A DNA stretch of 64,000 bases from Paralichthys olivaceus (taxonomy: Eukaryota > Chordata > Actinopteri > Pleuronectiformes > Paralichthyidae): NCBI RefSeq assembly GCF_024713975.1, contig NC_091098.1:10202816-10266815 (forward strand), in the 5' to 3' direction. The notes below the pieces were generated by a model, which saw nothing but the letters and a program-made list of their open reading frames with translations, had not been told where the DNA came from and searched no databases. The position numbers and the translations under genes are program-made. Positions 51,611 through 63,989 of this stretch are shown piece after piece. Position 1 is the first letter of the stretch. Every line of letters starts with the position of its first letter.

Positions 51611-53247
51611 AATCTCACAATGACATCAGTGTGAAATAATTGTTAGAAACGACATAACTGTATTTTTCCTTGACCAAATGTCCTTTGTGCTGCTGCCCAG
51701 ATATCAAAGACTGCAATGAAAACAAGTTAAAGGCAGCAGTGTAATGTCCTTGTCTGTTAAGTTGAGCTGTGAAACCAAAAAAAGAGAAGAAAATATCTGA
51801 CATGAAGCAATTTTGAGTCCTATTCTGGAAAATGGACGGTGAATTATATCGAATGGAAACTCTAATAACATGAGTATGTGGATACGTGACAAGCTCCCCA
51901 TCTCCTTCTGGATTATCATTCCTAAATAAAATGTGTTTTCATTACCAAGCAAAGGGAGTTTAATTCACAAATTTGATGAATGAATCAAAACTTGATTGTG
52001 TTAGAGGATCACTAATCAGCTATTTACTGCTGTAGGAGAGAGAAATAAAGAGAAATTAATCTGGCAAACCCACAAACAATAATCTAATATGCCCATTCAA
52101 CAACTAAACATGGGAAGTACATATATTGCAGCTTTTGCGTAACTGAAGAGGAGAGGATATTAACAATGGTATTTAATTACTGGTGACTAGTATAATCACT
52201 GAAACCAAAACTTTAATAGCCTTAGTGTGTTAATTTCCCAATGAGGAGCATTGTAACAAAATACTATTTCAATTTGGGTTTCAGGGGTTTCAGTGAGGCA
52301 GAGCAGCAAGAAAATTAAAGCTTCCATGGGAGCCAGCAGAAAACACCCTGCTCCAGTGAAGTCCTCTGCTGCATGGAGTCACTTTGACCTCTCACATCTG
52401 GGTGGTATAGAAAAAGATCCTTCTAAGCTGAAAAGAGCATCATTACATCTAAACTATCGCTGCTGAATGAGAAATCTTGAATAATACCTGTCACACTGTC
52501 TCTCACGCTGCTTTGTCACCATTTGTCTAGACATCCCTCGTGCTTCCCCTGACACGCACCCCATCCCAAATCCTGTTAACGCTGCCAGCCTGCGTCACAC
52601 AACAACCTACATTCGACAGTGATCACACCGATTGAGTGCAGGCATAAGGGGTGTCAAAGCCGACACAGTAAATCAGCTGCGAATCCTGGTGACACAGCAT
52701 GATGGCTGGGGGGAGACAACTGAGAACCAGAGAGGGGAGGGAGGGAGAGAGCTTTTCTTCTGTGCATTCAAATCTTATTTGGAAAAAGAGGATATGCATT
52801 TTGAAAACCCATGTTGCTCTGTGATCCAAGTGTTTAGCAGAAAAAGAGAGACAGGGATCCAAGGGACACACACACATATTTTCACACAACTAAATTTTCA
52901 AAAACTGTTGGTCACAACATTTGTTTTTCATTTTGTGACTCAGTTTTAATTTCACATTTAAACTGAAGTAAAGGCAACAATAGTCTCGTGTTCACTGTGG
53001 TCTTTGATATGTGGGTGGCAAGATGGATCAAAGGACATTTGAGTGAGCAGCAACTTACGCTGATCAGTCCAGCAAAGACACACATTCAATTCAAACAGCT
53101 TCTAGCAACAATTGCCCAACAATGTGGTGTGTGTGGCCCAATCACAGCTGGGAGTAACCTTAAACCCCGCCTCCTGCAGCAGCAGCATTAAGAAACACCC
53201 CCACCAAGACTCTGACATAATGATGCAGATAGGGAATAGCAAACACC
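51611..53247. other. Intergenic DNA, no gene recognised
   Basis: Nothing recognised. Confidence 0.5.
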
Positions 53248-53362
53248 AAGCAAGTACTTTTACTTTTGCTCAAGTAGAAACATTTATGTAGTATTGTTAC
53301 TTTTACCTGAGTACATTTTGTCTAATTAGTCAAATTGTTGAGAACTTCTTCCAACACTGACC
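53248..53362 (+). repeat. Dispersed repeat fragment
   Basis: Contains AAGTACTTTTACTTTTGCTC and GTTACTTTTACCTGAGTAC, then CTTCTTCCAACACTG. It matches a common fish repeat with recurrent TACTTTTACTT phrases (recalled). Confidence 0.6.
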
Positions 53363-54849
53363 TTAGCCCAACCCCTGCAGTTGGAGGTTGATCCTAAAAT
53401 TTTAAGTCTGCTAGTCACACACAACCTAAACCAGCCCCTTCATAGAAAATGAGAAATTAAATGATGATCTCTGTCTGGAGGATTCCCCACTGAGGACATT
53501 TGTTCCCCTGGAGCCTAACAAATCAGTCATACACGCAGAAAAACGCACACACTCAGCAGAGAGAGGGAAAAGCAAGAGCCCATGGGGAGGGGTGTGTACG
53601 CGCACATTCACGCGCACGGTCACGCGGCGGTCTGTGACTACTGCTCCTCAGCTCTTCAGGCTGACACGCCTTGTTGTGTATCTCCACCCATCAGCCACGG
53701 GAGGAAATCACACTCAATTCCAGGCGTGTCATTAGAAAAACTGCACCACCCAGTCGGCATTATAAATTGGTATTGAAAAGGAAAAAGAGATCGAGAGTGG
53801 ATGCTGGAGGAAATTTGTAGCCTACTTTGCATAATGTGATTTTTTTTTGCAACAAGTATCAGGAAATGGATCTGCCCATTTAGCCATGCGCAAATTAGTG
53901 TTAAATTGGGATGATTGCCGGATTGCGCGCATGTGCCTTACAGTGAAATGAATCACAGTAATCCTATAATAGATTTTAGTAGGATACTATATGGCTACTA
54001 CAGCAAATATATGAATCCCTATGGAACTATTAAGCCTATAGGCTATTTTATTCTGCCTTAGAAAAACATTATTCACAATGAAGTCTCTCTCTCTCTCTCT
54101 CTTTCTGTGTCTGTGTGTGTGTGTGTGTGAATTACTCATCGGTGATACTACGGGAGATGACGTCATTTACTTTTACCTCACACTGACTGGAACATGGACT
54201 CTGTAGCTTGACATCAGATGATATAATGATTACAAATAAATCCATAGCCCTCAGTGATGCTGATGAACTGGAGCTTTTATATAAACAGAAATAAACAAAT
54301 AGTCTATCATAATAGATTGTGATGTCTTGTCCCAATAGACTCTGAGAAAGTTTCTTGGAATTTCTTTCTTTTCTTCTTTTTTTTGGTGCATTTCTCTCAT
54401 ATCCCACTGCTGGATCATTTCATTTTCTTCTTAATGTGTGTGGGGGGGATTTCTAGGAATCAGCAGCAGTGCTGTTTGTGTGTGTAACCCTCATGAAGGG
54501 TGACAAACCTGCGGGGCTGTTTGAAGTGATGGTTATTCAGATGATATGGTGATGACGCTGTGATTTTGTAAGATACAACCCCCCCTTCCTCCGGTTCCTC
54601 TTCCAGTTGTGTATATGGCTGCCGCCGCGGGTGCTGCGTAACAGCCCTGTGCACCGGAGCCATCCATAATGAGGGGGGGGGGGGGGGGGGGAGAGAGAGA
54701 TAGATGCAAGCAATAGGGGGAGGGGTAGAAAAAGGAGAGAGGAGGAGAGTGTGATTGTGTGTGTGTGTGGATGGATAGTAGCCTGTACCATCGGGCTGTG
54801 CTGCCTCTGCCTCTGAGGAGCGCACACACATAACAGACACACACACTCA

Positions 54850-54885
<36 letters not shown>

Positions 54886-54930
54886 GAAGGATAGTGTGTG
54901 AGCCAGCCAGTCAGTGTGAGTGTGTGAGCC
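53363..54930. other. Upstream region of celsr3 with simple repeats
   Basis: Holds CT/GT arrays (54087-54129), a run of about 19 G residues followed by GA (54672-54700) and a CA array (54857-54884). No TATA box or transcription start can be assigned; the celsr3 promoter probably lies in the last few hundred bases. Confidence 0.45.
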
Positions 54931-55023
54931 ATGTTGGATGTGAATGAACGGGAGGAGAGATGCTGCTGCTGCCGCCCCGCTCCTAACGCTCAGACCTCCA
55001 GCTCCACGGACCACAGCGGGTAG
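54931..55023 (+). other. Upstream ORF 1 before celsr3
   Basis: ATG at 54931 (context GCCATGT) opens a 30-residue frame starting MLDVNER and ending STDHSG, with stop TAG at 55021-55023. It includes four consecutive cysteines. Whether it lies in the mature 5' UTR depends on an unknown transcription start. Confidence 0.45.
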
Positions 55024-55152
55024 ATGCCAACTCTCCAGGCCGACGGAGAGACGGGGGAGCCTGGGGGAAGGTGTCGGGCGGTGCCGGCGGGAGAGAGAGA
55101 GAAGAGAGAAGTGACGGAAGAGAAGGGAAGACGAGAAGGAGAAAGAGAATAG
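55024..55152 (+). other. Upstream ORF 2 before celsr3
   Basis: ATG at 55024 directly abuts the stop codon of the first upstream ORF (TAGATG) in the same frame. It encodes 42 residues starting MPTLQADGE, becoming very rich in E, R and K, and ends at 55152, 54 bp before the celsr3 start. Confidence 0.45.
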
Positions 55153-55206
55153 GCAGAGGTGGAAGAGGGAGAAAGGAGGGGAGAGACAGAGAAAGGAAGA
55201 GACTAA

Positions 55207-58200
55207 ATGGCTGCACCGCTACCGGGCTTCACCCCGCTGCTGCTCTCGTCTCTGGCACTCCACCTGCTTCTCCTCGGCCCTTTGTTCGCCCTTACCCCGG
55301 GGACGGGGAACACAGGAGGGGCTTCCAACCCATGGACCCCCGGCCTGTGCTACCGAGACGCCGGTAAAGTCAGCCAGGAGCAACAGCGGTGCGAGGGAGC
55401 AAGGGGGACGCCGAGGGGCAGCTGGTGTCTCCGCCCGCGCAGGTGCACCGTAGAGCGGACTGAGGGATGCTCTGGAGCGCAGCGCGCAGGAGAGACGCCG
55501 GTAGGATATCACCGGGATGACCGGGTGCGGAAGGAGAGACAGAAACGTGTCGGGACGGTTTGGGGGAGTGGAGACGGTCCACCGGCATCAGCACCACCAC
55601 CTCCTCCTCTCCACCCAGGTAGCTCAGATGGCGTCGGCTCAGTGGAGGGAGTGGAGAGAGGGAGGATGGGGAGGAAGGGCGTTGTTTCCCCTCCCGCTTC
55701 ACCTGCTTTCACCTCCTTGCCGGTTCAGAGTGGCAAAAAACGGGCAGTACAAAGGACTAGAGCGTGTGCGCAACGGTGGCCGGCGTCGAGGCCACACCTC
55801 GCCAAGCGTGGCGCCGCAGGAGCCTTTGTGCGCGCCTCTGGCCTGCGCGGGGCACCCGGAAGTGGCGGGGGGAGATGGGGAGAGGGGTTGGAGAGGGCTC
55901 CTGAGGTGAGGAGGCTCTTTGGTACATGCTGCTCCCTGACACATCACCAGCGGTCCTCACTGCCCCTCTCTGCCAACAAACCCTGGCCTGGCCCCCCATC
56001 AACCAGTTGCTCTTGTTGCATGCACGCTCTTTCTGGATACAGCTCACCTCATACTGATGCTTCAAACTACACCTTTACATGTAATCCCTGCTTCCCTGAG
56101 GATTCAGACTGCATTGCAAGATCACATTTGGACCACGTGTGTCATTTTCCAGCTTGTGATTCTTCTCAGACCGGCTGCACAGAGGAAATTCAGCCATATC
56201 CAGATTACAGGAACAGTAACAACAACAAGGCGGATGATGGGGGCTCAGCCAGCGTGGACAGCAGGGCTGGTAATTGTTCTGATTTGGGCAGGCACAATGT
56301 TATCGATCCCAGCAGCGACAGAGAGGGGGGTGATGATAGCTGTTTGACTGGGTGCATGAGGGATAAGGAGGTAAGATTTGGGAGGGATGAGGAGAAAAGG
56401 AACAGGTGTAGAGCAGTGATTAACCCTGGTACCAGGAGACACCTAGAGGGTTGTGGGCCCCCTCTTCACGTTGCAAAAGCTGGATATAAATATGCCAGCA
56501 TTAGAGATGAGGGGAGGGATGATAAGAAAGAGGGGATGGGTGGAGGAGGGATAAACCAAGGCAACAAACAGATTAATTTATCTAATTATCCCTATAATGA
56601 TTTGGCTTTTCCAATTTTTTTCCCAAACCTATGTAGGGCTGATAATGAGCTTCGACATGGGAAATCAGCACCAGAAAGAGGGCAGAGCAGCCAAACCCAG
56701 GGAGAGAGGAGGGAGTTTCCCGGTGGTTGCAGCATTTATTTGGACAGAATAGAAATGGGGGATGGATATTTAGCAGAGTTTATGGTCCCAGAGGGAGGCA
56801 TAGCTCAGAGGAATCTCCCCATCCATTTTACCCCCAGCAGCATCACTGAGACACACAGCCAATATCCTGATATTGCATCAAAATATCCTGTGCCTGCGCC
56901 CAATTCACCCACTCATACAGAAAGTGCAAAGCTATCCCAACCCCTTCACCTGTCTGCTGTAACAGTGAAAGCAACTTCTGACGAGGAGCCTGCCGGTGAC
57001 TCAAGCTTTTTCTTGCCTGCTGAGTTTTCCGTTCAATCTCCCAGTGCTGTGTCAGCCACATCTCACTCTGCAGCTGCAATCAAACCACGGCTTCTCACGA
57101 AAGTAAATCTGACCACATGGCACAATGACTCTCCACGTCAACCTCATCACCTGCCTGTGGAGAATGTGATTTCAGCACGTTGGACAGCTCCCTTAGACTC
57201 TGTGTGCGTGTTTCTCTGGAGCAAATTCAATAGCAACAACAACAACAACAACAACAACGAAGAGATAGATGGACACAATCTTGAATCTGAAATGGAAACC
57301 TTACAGTGGAATGGACAGGCACAGCGACAGGACCTGTGGGAGAGGGTCCAAACAGGGTGCCCTGATAGCCTTTCCACCGACTGTTCAGCCACCGAGCGCA
57401 AGGACCTTGCACATGTGCAATTAAAATCTGGTAAGCGAGTGCCATTAAAGCTTGAAGGTGTCAGACAGTCAGATAGGCAGCAGATGGGGGCTGAGGCAGG
57501 CAGAGAGAGGGATGGAGAGTGGGAGGGAGAGGGCTCAGAGGGGTCTGCTGCTATTGCTGCTACTGCTGGGGGAGGAAAATTACAGGTGGGGGAGGGCGAG
57601 AGAGAGGCGCGGCTGATGGAAGGGAGAGATCCAGGGGGAGAGGAGGAGGAGGGTTGGAAGAGAGGAATAACAAAGGCCAGCCACGCAGAGGAGAGAGAGG
57701 CAGAGGAACTGAAGGGTCAGGGTAGGGGCAGTAGCACCACGGGCATCACACAGCTAGATAGTGAAAGAGGCAAGAAAGAGAGCCAGGCAGATGAAAGCCA
57801 CGCAGGGGGAGAGGTGGAGGGGGAGAAAGAGGATGAGGGGAGGCACAGCTCAAGGGGAGAGAGGAGTCTGGAACGGCTGATAATAGTAGCAGATGATGAA
57901 ACTTCGCAGGGAGAGAGGCAGAGAAAGATGCTGATGCCGTGGCCTCGCTCTCGACGAGCAGCCAACAGACACCCCCATTTCTCCCTGTATAACTTCCAAG
58001 TACAAGTAGCTGAGAACCAGCCTCCCGGCACCTCAGTCATTGTCATGTCCGCCTCAGACCAAGATGCAGGAGATGCAGGCAGAGTGAGCTACACAATTGC
58101 CCCGCTGATGAACAGTCGCTCGTCTGACTATTTCCACATCCACCCAGACACAGGTCTCATCACCACCACTCAGATTCTTGACAGAGAACACATGGATCTG

Positions 58201-60748
58201 CATTACTTCCGGGTCACAGCGACTGATTATGGCTCCCCTCGCCTTTCTGGCACCACAATGGTGGCCATTACTGTTTCAGACCGAAATGACCATTCTCCTA
58301 TATTTGAACAGGCAGAGTACAGGGAGACAATCAGAGAGAATGTAGAGGAAGGCTATCCCATTTTACAGCTGAGAGCAACAGATTCAGACTCCCCATCCAA
58401 TGCCAATATTCGTTACCGGTTTGTCGGTGACATGGTTGCAATAGCACGATCAGCCTTTGAGATTGACCCACGCTCTGGCCTCATCACAACCCGTGGGGCA
58501 GTGGACCGGGAAACAAATGAGCACTACACTCTCCAGGTGGAGGCCAGTGACCAGGGGAAGGACCCGGGCCCACGCTCCGCCAACGTCAAAGTTTTCATCA
58601 CCGTGCTGGATGAAAATGACAATGTGCCACAGTTCAGTGAAAAGCGCTATGTGGTGGCAGTGAAAGAAGATGTAAGGCCTCACTCTGAGATCCTCCGTGT
58701 GAGTGCTTCAGACCGTGACAAGGACAGTAATGCTGCTGTTCACTATAATATCATCAGTGGTAACAGTCGTGGCCAATTTTCCATTGACAGTGTCACCGGT
58801 GAGATCCAGGTGGTGGCACCACTAGACTACGAGTCTGAACGGGAGTATACCCTTCGTGTCCGTGCACAGGACAATGGCCGACCACCTCTCTCTAACAACA
58901 CTGGAATTGTGAGTGTACAGGTGACAGATGTCAATGACAACCCCCCAATATTTGTTTCCACACCATTCCAGGCATCTGTGCTCGAGAGCGCCCCTGTTGG
59001 TAGTTCTATCCTCCACATCCAGGCCATCGATACAGATTCTGGTGATAACGCCCGTCTGGAGTACAGGTTAACTGGCACCAGCTCTGACACACCTTTCATT
59101 ATCAACTCTGCAACAGGCTGGGTAACTGTCAGCTCCATCCTGGACCGAGAATCTGTAGAGCACTATTTCTTTGGTGTAGAGGCCAGGGATTATGGCATGC
59201 CACCTCTTTCTGCGACAGCAAGCGTTACAATTACAGTGATGGATGTTAATGACAACCGCCCTGAGTTTCTCCAGAAGGAGTACTATTCCCGTCTGAATGA
59301 GGATGCTGTGGTCGGTACCAGCGTAGTGACAGTCACAGCTGTGGACCGTGATGTCAACAGTGCGGTGACCTATCAGATAACGGGAGGAAACACCAGAAAC
59401 CGCTTTGCCATCAGCACAGCGGGAGGGTCTGGACTTCTCACTTTAGCCCTCCCGCTGGATTACAAACAGGAGCGGCGTTATGTTCTGACAGTCACCGCCT
59501 CAGACCGCACGCTGCACGACACCTGTCAAGTGCACATCAACATCACAGATGCCAATACACATCGGCCTGTGTTCCAGAGCGCCCACTACTCTGTTAGTGT
59601 GAATGAGGACCGGCCACCTGGAAGCACTGTGGTTGTGATCAGTGCCACAGATGATGATGTTGGGGAAAATGCTCGAATTACATACTTCCTTGAAGATAAT
59701 ATCCCACAATTCCGCATTGACCCAGCCACAGGGGCCATAACACTCCAGGCAGAGCTGGATTATGAGCACCAGATGACCTACACTTTGGCAATAACAGCTA
59801 AAGACAATGGCATACCACAGAAATCAGACACTACATACGTTGAGGTGAATGTCAATGATGTGAACGACAATGCACCTCAGTTCCTCAGCCCCAGGTATCA
59901 AGGAACAGTGAGCGAGGATGCCCCCCCTTTCACCAGTGTCCTCCAAATCTCAGCCACTGACCGCGATGCACATGCCAATGGTCGTGTTCAGTACACCTTC
60001 CAAAACGGTGAGGACGGGGATGGAGATTTCACCATTGAACCCACATCTGGGATTGTGCGAACTGTCAGGCGTTTGGACCGTGAGAGTGTGCCATTCTATG
60101 AACTCACCGCTTATGCTGTAGATCGTGGCGTGCCACCTCAGCGGACCCCTGTCCACATCCAGGTGACAGTTCTGGATGTGAACGACAATGCCCCTGTTTT
60201 TCCTGCTGATGACTTTGAAGTTCTAGTGAAGGAGAACAGTGCAGTGGGCTCTGTGGTGGCTCAGATCACAGCCACTGACCCGGACGAGGGCGCAAACGCT
60301 CAGATCATGTACCAGATTGTGGAGGGTAACATCCCTGAAATCTTCCAGATGGACATCTTTTCTGGGGAGCTCACTTCACTTATTGATCTTGACTACGAAG
60401 CCCACAATGAGTATGTCATCGTGGTGCAGGCCACCTCAGCACCTCTAGTCAGCAGGGCCACTGTACGGATCCGATTGTTGGACCAGAACGACAATGAGCC
60501 CACGCTACAGGACTTTCAAATCATATTCAACAACTTTGTGTCCAACCGGTCCAACAGTTTCCCCAGCGGGGTGATTGGGAGGGTACCGGCCCACGACCCT
60601 GATGTGTCAGACAGGCTGTACTACACCATAGACAGGGGGAACGAGCTTCACCTGCTGCTCCTGAATCACACTAGTGGAGAGATCCGACTGAGCCGAAAAC
60701 TGGATAACAACAGACCTCTGGTGGCTCCCATGCTGATCACCGTCACGG
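55207..60748 (+). CDS. celsr3: Cadherin EGF LAG seven-pass G-type receptor 3, exon 1
   Basis: CELSR3 is an adhesion-type seven-pass receptor of the planar cell polarity pathway, needed for axon tract formation. This exon encodes 1847 residues plus one base; the donor GTAAGA is at 60749. An in-frame TAA sits immediately before the ATG. Residues 1-30 are a signal peptide (L-rich core). Residues 31-913 are a low-complexity region with Cys clusters, an eight-Asn run (677-684) and E/R/G-rich stretches. RSRR at 914-917 is a furin-type site, followed by AANRHP as in human CELSR3. Nine cadherin repeats follow, with Ca-binding DxND-type motifs near 1025, 1135, 1241, 1346, 1448, 1551, 1657 and 1759; the ninth runs to the exon end. 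Identity to human CELSR3 (recalled) is high, for example NEDRPPGSTVVVIS, GEDGDGDFTIEP and SRKLDNNRPLVA. The frame after 60748 is intronic. The N-terminal region is about three times the human length. Confidence 0.96.
57235..57258. repeat. (AAC)n coding microsatellite
   Basis: Eight AAC codons encode eight Asn residues (677-684) in the celsr3 N-terminal region; length variation would be in frame. Confidence 0.95.
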
Positions 60749-60786
60749 GTAAGAGACCATGGAGGGAAAAAATGTTGGAAAATGAG

Positions 60787-60820
<34 letters not shown>

Positions 60821-61884
60821 TGTTTGTGTATGTGTGTGTGTTTGTGTAGTCAGTTTAGATTCACCTGTAGCTTTATTGACTGTAACAAATACTGTGAAGA
60901 TAAGGACTCAGACTCTACAGGGTTGTTTGCGAGTGAGACAGGAGAGTGATGAGGCTGGATGATATTTGGTTGAGTTTTGGGCTTTTCATTTTTTGTCACT
61001 TTGTCTTGACTTGTGTGCATGAATGAAAAAAAATGTAAACACATTCTGCTGATTGTGAGAGAAAGCCAGTTGAATGAGGGGAAGGAGAGAGAGGAAGAAA
61101 ATTTCGACTTGTTACCTGTGTGTAAGAAATCTACTACTTGAACTACCTGTGTCCAGTAAAGAGCTCATGTGAGTGTGAGCGTGTGACTGTGAGAGTGACA
61201 GACCTGTTGCCTAAATGAGATTCACCTAGAAGCACGTCGGAAAAACAATTGGGAGATTTAGGTCATAGGTGACTTGGCAGGTTAAAGCTTGGAAAAGGTG
61301 AGAAGTAAATGAAAAAAGGATGAGGAAAAAAAGAAGGGAAATGCTTTGTATGTGTTTGTGGATGATTGTGTGAGAAGAATGACAGTAGAGAAGAAGGGAG
61401 AAAATGTATAAGAGGAAGAAATAGATTTAATAACTTTTGAAGTCTGAAGGCACTGTGAGATAAGTCAGGGTTATTAGTAGGGTTTTTCTCAATTAAATTC
61501 TAATATCAGTCAGCATGTTGCCAGTTTCTGAGATATGCTGCTGTACCAGTACCAGTCACATTGATTGATAGGTGATCTGAGTGAAGTGCAGGCCAAGTTC
61601 CCACAAGTATTTTGGATTATTAAAGAAATACATATGAGATATCTGGCTGTTAGATGTTTTGTTCAATTATATCAGTACTTCTATGATGTATTAATTTTCT
61701 TTAAAACAATAAGTAAAACATATAATTTCTAACCCCATCAACAGTAATTTAAAATCTAAACCAAGTCCTTACTTAAATAATAAACCTCAAATAATCTCAG
61801 TAACGTTTTGTACACAAGAGGTAATATTCAATATCAATGCTACTAATAGCATCATTTTTCACTTTCTTTAACTTTGTGAGAGGC

Positions 61885-62010
61885 CGTTTTTCAACATGTC
61901 AGCGAATTTCTTAAGGAATAATGCAGAGATCTTTATGAAACAAATCAAGCATGTGTGGGCTGCTAATATCAATGAACAAGTGAAATTTGGTACAGATCCA
62001 AATAATGACC
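61885..62010 (+). repeat. Dispersed repeat fragment (reverse of ...TTTTTGCATAATC...)
   Basis: Contains AGGAATAATGCAGAGATCTTTATG and GAAATTTGGTACAGATCCAAATAATG, matching the middle of the copies at 49255-49925. It lies in celsr3 intron 1. Confidence 0.55.
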
Positions 62011-62800
62011 TAAATGAATCTGATCTCAATACACGTAGATGCAATATTATGATAAAGTGGCCATTCAGCCTTGGCAGCAGTGCCCTCCGAGTGCCCTTCT
62101 GGTTTGTAAATATATTTATGATATGTGATATATATTTCCTAATGAAATGGGACAGTGTAAACTCATGGCACATCATAGAGAGGAAAAATGTCATGCTTAT
62201 CCAGAAAAGTCAAGTGCCCTTTTCACAGGATCCATCATCTTATCTTAACTGGAAAAAAGTTTCAACACCATAATGAGAAGCTGTTGTGCTGTTCATGAGT
62301 GATTACTGAATAATGAATTAGAATTTCTCGGCTCAATGTTAAATTCATATTACAAGTTGTATTGAGACTATGTAAACACAAGAAAATAGTCATATCTCTT
62401 TTTTCCCCATCCAATGCGTAGGCCTATATTTAAGAAACAGTAACTTGACTTTTTGTATTAATTCTATTCTAATTTATTTTTAAAGAAACATATTTTGCTA
62501 CTTATTTATTTGCATTTCCGGGCTTCAGCTTTAAGATAAAAGCTTCCTAAAAGCTCCTCAGACCTCTTTCCTTTCAATGATCAAAGCTTTAGAAGACAAA
62601 TAAGGAAAAAGAAAAAACGAGAGCACAGCGTTGCTTTGAAGGCGTGGTTAGAGCTGCTTGTATTCTGTCAGGAAGCTGTAATGGATGAGAGCTGGCATGG
62701 GACTATGTGTGACCTGCTACCCTATTTACACTGAGTGAGTGAGGGAGTAAGGGAGGGAGTGAGGGAGGGAGGGCGAATGGACTGAGTTGGTGAGGTACTC

Positions 62801-62880
62801 ATTCAATTAAATTTTATTTGTATAGCGCCAAATCATAATGTACATTATCTCAAGGCACTTTAAATAAAAGGTCAAGACCT
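62801..62880 (+). repeat. Dispersed fish repeat fragment
   Basis: Contains ATTCAATTAAATTTTATTTG, TATAGCGCCAAATCATAATG and ATCTCAAGGCACTTTAAAT, matching a widespread fish repeat (recalled). It lies in celsr3 intron 1. Confidence 0.7.
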
Positions 62881-62981
62881 TAAAATCTCATCAAGTGAGT
62901 AAAGTCAGTTACCAAATAAGTTAATTAATAAGTTAGTGAGTGAGTGACATAGACACCAATATCAAGATGTTATCTGCTTAC

Positions 62982-63001
62982 ACACACACACACACACACA
63001 T
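62982..63001. repeat. (CA)n microsatellite
   Basis: About ten CA units in celsr3 intron 1. Confidence 0.9.
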
Positions 63002-63989
63002 AGACGGGGTTGGAAACAATACAATAATAAGAAATATAGAAACAATATAGTAAAAACAAAACCAATACTGTCGTAATTGATGAGAGCCATGAATCCTGTA
63101 TCTATATTCAGGCAGACACAGGCTGATGTAATGCACAATTATATTTATTCACTGATACAATAAAATATGATCTGAAATGATATATAATGAAATAATATGA
63201 TATTAAATATTGACATTATTTACTTTTTCGAGAGTTGAATAACATGCACAGAGGAGGGGTCTGGGGTTGGAGGTGGGGGTGAAAGTTTGTTTTGGGGGGA
63301 AGGTAAAGGTTAAGGGGGTGTGAAGGAAAGGGGTGAGCCTGTGAGTTGGGCTGTAGAAATAGTCCACAAGCCTGAACAATAGAAACACATGACATTCATA
63401 ATTTAAACTCCAGTCCACAACCTATGCTCTTATTTCTAAAGGTGAATCTACTTTAGTCTAAAGACAGGACTCCTTGAAACATTAAACATGTCACCAGAGC
63501 CACAGAAATCCATGTGAAAAACTGAGAACATTTACTCAACAAAAAATAAAAGTTTCAGCAAGAAAAATGGTCGATGTGGATTTGTTGTTCGCAAACAGAT
63601 CTAGAAAACAGAATATCATAAAGGAGCAGCCTGATTAATATGTTCTACTCATTAATTATATATATTAATAACATGTACTTAGTATTTATTAATGTAATAA
63701 ATGTATTCAACACAAATTACAAACTCTATTTCAAAGGTTTCACCAATTGTGACTTTCACTAACTGTGTGTTTACTTGATATTTTTCCTCTTTAAGACCTT
63801 TTCCAGCATAAAAACTGTGTGAGTGAGTGAATAAGGGAGTGGGTGAGAACGTGTGCATGTGTGTGTGCATACATTAAACTGTGTGTATGGACTTTGTGTG
63901 TGCCACTTTGTCACCTTTCTCACTCTTACTCTCTTCCTCAACCGCTCGCTCGTTCCCCCTCCTCTCTCTCTCTCTCTCCTCTGCTCCAG

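Larger units (their letters stand above)
60749..63989 (+). other. celsr3 intron 1
   Basis: A 3241-bp GT-AG intron. It holds a GT array starting 42 bp after the donor (60790-60849), dispersed repeat fragments at 61885-62010 and 62801-62880, a GAGGGAGG-type tandem stretch (62735-62775) and a short CA array (62982-63001). The acceptor has a long pyrimidine tract (63955-63986) ending CTCCAG. I see no other exon in it. Confidence 0.8.

Noticed and set aside
54460..54932. Three overlapping minus-strand open frames upstream of celsr3
   Set aside because: Caused by GT, GA and poly-G simple repeats; translations are low complexity.
60749..60849. Continuation of the celsr3 frame past the donor site
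   Set aside because: The extra 33 residues are mostly encoded by a GT microsatellite (VCVCVCV), and a consensus donor stands at 60749.
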